This document shows positions 3,868 through 6,656 of a stretch of DNA of 6,656 nucleotides, piece by piece. Where the stretch lies: positions 1-6,656 of the forward strand of contig CALTZZ010000122.1 in NCBI GenBank assembly GCA_943913905.1, given 5' to 3'. This DNA comes from an uncultured Dermabacteraceae bacterium. GTDB lineage: Bacteria > Actinomycetota > Actinomycetes > Actinomycetales > Dermabacteraceae. Every line of letters begins with the position of its first letter. Positions within the stretch are counted from its first letter, which is position 1. The notes under the pieces were generated by a model. The model saw only the letters and a program-made list of their open reading frames with translations, did no database searches and was not told the DNA's origin. Both the position numbers and the translations under genes were made by a program.

Positions 3868-6656
3868 CAGCCCCTACCCTTCTCGTCGAAGTCGGCCTGT
3901 CCGGAATCATTCACCGTGCTGGTTTCGCCCATTTCGGCGTCGTGACCAGCACCAGCGTTCTGCTGCGCATCCGCCTTGTCGCTGCGATCAGCGCCGGACT
4001 TCTGCGACCTGCCCGGTGTAATACCCGAGAACTGCTCGTCAACACCGCGAGTGGTGTCTTCAGCCACGCGTGCATCCACCTCCGGATCCTGCTCTGCAAC
4101 CTGGCTCCACGGGACCGTCACGCGCTGCATTCCGGTCTCGAGGGTGATTCCGGCCTCCCGCTGGTATTTCTCAACCAGTTCGAGGAGTTCGGGACCACGC
4201 GGGCGGCGACCCGGTTTCATCGCAACAGCGGCAGACTTCGAGTCCTGAATCTGCGTGTTCGGATCCATCGTGATGCCGAGCAGATCGTTGGCGGAATCGC
4301 CCTCGATCACGGCACTCTTACCGTTCGCCCAGTGGTACGGCATACCGATCTGGTGAACGACTTGGCCGTTGATATTGAACGGCTTGAAACGATTGGTCAC
4401 GAGCACGCGGACTTCGATCGCGGAACGCGGTGAAATCATCGTGGCCCAGTCGCCGTTTTCGACGCCGACCTCCTGAGCCAACTCCGGCGAAATTTCCGCG
4501 AACATCTCCGGCTGCAGCTCCGCAAGGTACGGGAGCCAACGGCTCATGCCGCCTGCCGTGTGATGCTCGGTGAGACGGTACGTGGTGAACACGTACGGGT
4601 ATACCTCGCTAAGCGGTTCGCCGTACCCCGGTGCCGTGAGGTTGTTCTTGTTCGGCATCACGACACGCGTGGGCTGGTTCTGCTGCGAGTACAGCAGGTT
4701 CGGAATCTTCGATTCCACCGGCTCGTAGTGCGTCGGCAGCGGTCCATCCACCATGCCCTTCGGTGCGAAGAGCCAGCCCTTTCCGTCAGGCTGCATGATG
4801 AACGCGTCATCGCCAGCGAGAGCGGCGGGGCCACCCACCTTCGCATCTGGGCGGGCCTCCGGGTGAAGACCAACGGGGAAGTCCGGCACGTCGTGACCGG
4901 TCCACTGCTGTTTGTCTTCGTCCCACCAGATCCATGCCTTTTCCGGGCTCCACGGGCTACCGTCGGGAGCCGCAGAAGCGCGGTTGTACAGGATCTTGCG
5001 GTTCGCGGGCCACACCCACGCCCATTCGCGTTCGGTGTAGGGGCGACCATCAGCGGGCTCGCGGATCGCTGCACGGTTGATGCCGTCGGCATACACACCC
5101 GTGTAGATCCAGCAGCCACCGGCGGTGGAACCGTCGGCGCGCATCTCCACGAACTTCGAGAGGGGCTTGCCCTTGTTCTCGCCCTCCGTGTAGTACCCGT
5201 TGATTTCTGCGAGTACGGCTTCCGCATCGGGTTCACCATGCTCGTCAACCGGGTAGTCCCAGGTCATATCGAGCACGGGCCTATCGCGCGGATCGTCTGA
5301 ATCCTTCAGCTTCTCGCGAATGCGGTTGCCGAGGTCCCAGAAGAACGACAGTTCGCTCTCGCAGTCGCCGGGCGGAGTGACGGCCTGGTGACGCCACTGC
5401 ACCATGCGCTGAGTCTGCGTGAACGACCCCGCCTTTTCAGTGTGGTTTGCAGCCGGCATGAAGAAGACCTCGGTATCGATGTCTTCGGTCTTCATTTCAC
5501 CGGTCTCGATCTCGGGCCCGTCTTTCCAGAAGGTTGCCGATTCGATCAGGTTGAAGTCACGAACCACAAGCCACTTCAGGTGGCTCATGCCTTCGCGCTG
5601 AAGGCGGCCATTGCCACTACCCACCGCGGGGTTTTGTCCCAGCACGAAGTAGCCGTCTACCTTGTCCTCGAGCATCAGCTGCAAGGTCTGGTAAGTGCCG
5701 TGCGCACCGGTCAAACGCGGCAGGTAGTCGAACGCGAAGTTGTTTTCCTTCGTGGCAGCATCGCCCCACCACGCCTTGAGCAAGCTCGCAGCGTAGGCGT
5801 CACCGTTGGCCCAGAAACCCTTCTGCGCCTTGGTTCCCACGGAGTTGACGTACTTCTCCCACGTGTCATTCACACCCGCCTTGGGCATCGGGAGATACCC
5901 CGGGAGGATGTGGAACAGGGTCGGAATATCCGTGGACCCCTGAATCGTGGCGTGGCCTCGCAGCGCCATGATGCCCGAGCCGGGGCGCCCAACGTTGCCC
6001 ATGAGCAGCTGGAGAATCGCGGCGGTACGAATGAACTGAGCACCCCCCGTGTGCTGCGTCCAGCCCACTGCGTAGCAGAAGGCCGTCGTCTTGTCGCGAC
6101 CGGAATTCTGCACGAGCGATTCGGCTATGTACTGGAAGTGGTCCTGCGAAACTCCGCAGACCTTCTCCACCATTTCCGGGGTGTAGCGCGAGTAGTGACG
6201 CTTGAGGATCTGGAACACGGTCCGGGGATCCTGCAGTGTCTCGTCTCGAACCGGAAGCCCGGTTTCTTCATCCTGAACGTATGCCCACGTCGAGTTGTCG
6301 TACACGCCGGTTTCTGGATCGAAGCCGGAGAAGAACCCGTCGAGGTCCTCCGCATCGCGGAACTCGTCGTTCACGATCGTCGAGGCGTTTGTGTACGACT
6401 TGACGTATTCCTCGAAGAAGAGGTTGTTCTGAATGACGTGGTTGATCAGCGCGCCAAGCAAAACGATGTCGGCACCACCGCGCGTGGCGATGTACTTGTC
6501 GGCCATTGCAGAGGTACGCGAGAAGCGCGGGTCCACGTGAATAACGCGTGCGCCCCGAAGCTTCGCTTCGACAACCCACTGGAACGCCACGGGGTGGCAT
6601 TCGGCCATGTTGGAGCCTTGGATGATGATGCAGTCTGCATTTGCTAGATCCTGCAC
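3867..6656 (-). CDS. fdhA: Formate dehydrogenase catalytic (alpha) subunit, FdnG-type, 5' end missing
   Basis: This molybdopterin (Mo or W) subunit oxidises formate to CO2. The 929 visible residues align by eye with E. coli FdnG from about residue 217 onward. Landmarks are AECHPVAFQW (18-27), DPRFSRTSAMAD (42-53), GWTQHTGGAQ (198-207) and ALRGHATIQG (231-240), where Arg233 matches the active-site arginine after the Sec loop. CWIYTG (515-520) and YRLTEHHT (693-700) follow, and a molybdopterin-dinucleotide-binding domain spans about 686-812. The first visible codon is GTG, but it is an internal valine, not a start. The N-terminal cluster-binding region, any twin-arginine signal and the Sec/Cys position lie beyond 6656. 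By alignment the Sec codon should sit about 21 codons further upstream. Compared with FdnG there is a C-terminal extension of over 100 residues (about 813-929) whose last 70 are polar and low-complexity. No in-frame TGA occurs before the tandem TGA TGA at the end. Confidence 0.96.
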   Translation of the reverse strand: MQDLANADCIIIQGSNMAECHPVAFQWVVEAKLRGARVIHVDPRFSRTSAMADKYIATRGGADIVLLGALINHVIQNNLFFEEYVKSYTNASTIVNDEFRDAEDLDGFFSGFDPETGVYDNSTWAYVQDEETGLPVRDETLQDPRTVFQILKRHYSRYTPEMVEKVCGVSQDHFQYIAESLVQNSGRDKTTAFCYAVGWTQHTGGAQFIRTAAILQLLMGNVGRPGSGIMALRGHATIQGSTDIPTLFHILPGYLPMPKAGVNDTWEKYVNSVGTKAQKGFWANGDAYAASLLKAWWGDAATKENNFAFDYLPRLTGAHGTYQTLQLMLEDKVDGYFVLGQNPAVGSGNGRLQREGMSHLKWLVVRDFNLIESATFWKDGPEIETGEMKTEDIDTEVFFMPAANHTEKAGSFTQTQRMVQWRHQAVTPPGDCESELSFFWDLGNRIREKLKDSDDPRDRPVLDMTWDYPVDEHGEPDAEAVLAEINGYYTEGENKGKPLSKFVEMRADGSTAGGCWIYTGVYADGINRAAIREPADGRPYTEREWAWVWPANRKILYNRASAAPDGSPWSPEKAWIWWDEDKQQWTGHDVPDFPVGLHPEARPDAKVGGPAALAGDDAFIMQPDGKGWLFAPKGMVDGPLPTHYEPVESKIPNLLYSQQNQPTRVVMPNKNNLTAPGYGEPLSEVYPYVFTTYRLTEHHTAGGMSRWLPYLAELQPEMFAEISPELAQEVGVENGDWATMISPRSAIEVRVLVTNRFKPFNINGQVVHQIGMPYHWANGKSAVIEGDSANDLLGITMDPNTQIQDSKSAAVAMKPGRRPRGPELLELVEKYQREAGITLETGMQRVTVPWSQVAEQDPEVDARVAEDTTRGVDEQFSGITPGRSQKSGADRSDKADAQQNAGAGHDAEMGETSTVNDSGQADFDEKGRG

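Noticed and set aside
3864..3869. Tandem TGA TGA at the end of fdhA as a possible selenocysteine codon
   Set aside because: A second TGA follows at once, the fdhB start overlaps the first, and the catalytic Sec belongs near the N-terminus. These are stops.
5388..6647. A 419-codon open frame on the plus strand, antisense to fdhA
   Set aside because: It lies wholly inside the confidently identified fdhA, resembles no family I know, and is the kind of reverse-strand shadow that G+C-rich codon use creates.
6654..6656. GTG at the right edge as the fdhA start
   Set aside because: It falls inside a region homologous to FdnG residue 217 or so. A start here would remove the cluster-binding and active-site segments, so it is an internal valine at the window boundary.

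Overview
The window looks like a selenium/formate locus from an actinobacterium. The DNA is G+C-rich. The group II truncated haemoglobin closely matches mycobacterial GlbO. The membrane subunit is the NrfD-like form paired with formate dehydrogenases in Actinomycetota, and neighbouring genes overlap by 1 to 4 bases. Genus cannot be read from this sequence.

Layout from left to right: (1) Positions 1-53, minus strand, hold the 5' half of a selenocysteine tRNA (selC, anticodon TCA), cut by the left edge. (2) Positions 54-157 are a short divergent intergenic region with candidate -10 elements for both directions. (3) Positions 158-1183, plus strand, encode selD (selenophosphate synthetase, Cys form). 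It overlaps by ATGA with a truncated haemoglobin of the trHbO type at 1180-1638. (4) Positions 1639-1783 form a convergent intergenic region with a strong, symmetric, probably bidirectional terminator. (5) On the minus strand, reading from the right edge, lies a formate dehydrogenase operon: fdhA (catalytic subunit, 5' end outside the window), fdhB (subunit with four [4Fe-4S] clusters and a C-terminal membrane anchor) and fdhC (NrfD-like quinone-reducing membrane subunit). Its junctions are TGATG and GTGA.

The genes fit one pathway. SelD makes selenophosphate. Selenocysteine is then formed on tRNA-Sec (SelA is needed but not seen here) and inserted at a UGA codon (SelB is needed but not seen here). 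The expected product is the FdnG-type formate dehydrogenase, whose active-site Sec should lie roughly 20 codons beyond the right edge. Electrons from formate would pass through FdhB to FdhC and into menaquinone. The truncated haemoglobin, translationally coupled to selD, is the member whose role is least obvious. No mobile elements, CRISPR arrays or unrecognised genes were found. The parts are known families, and the novelty lies in their arrangement rather than in a new system.
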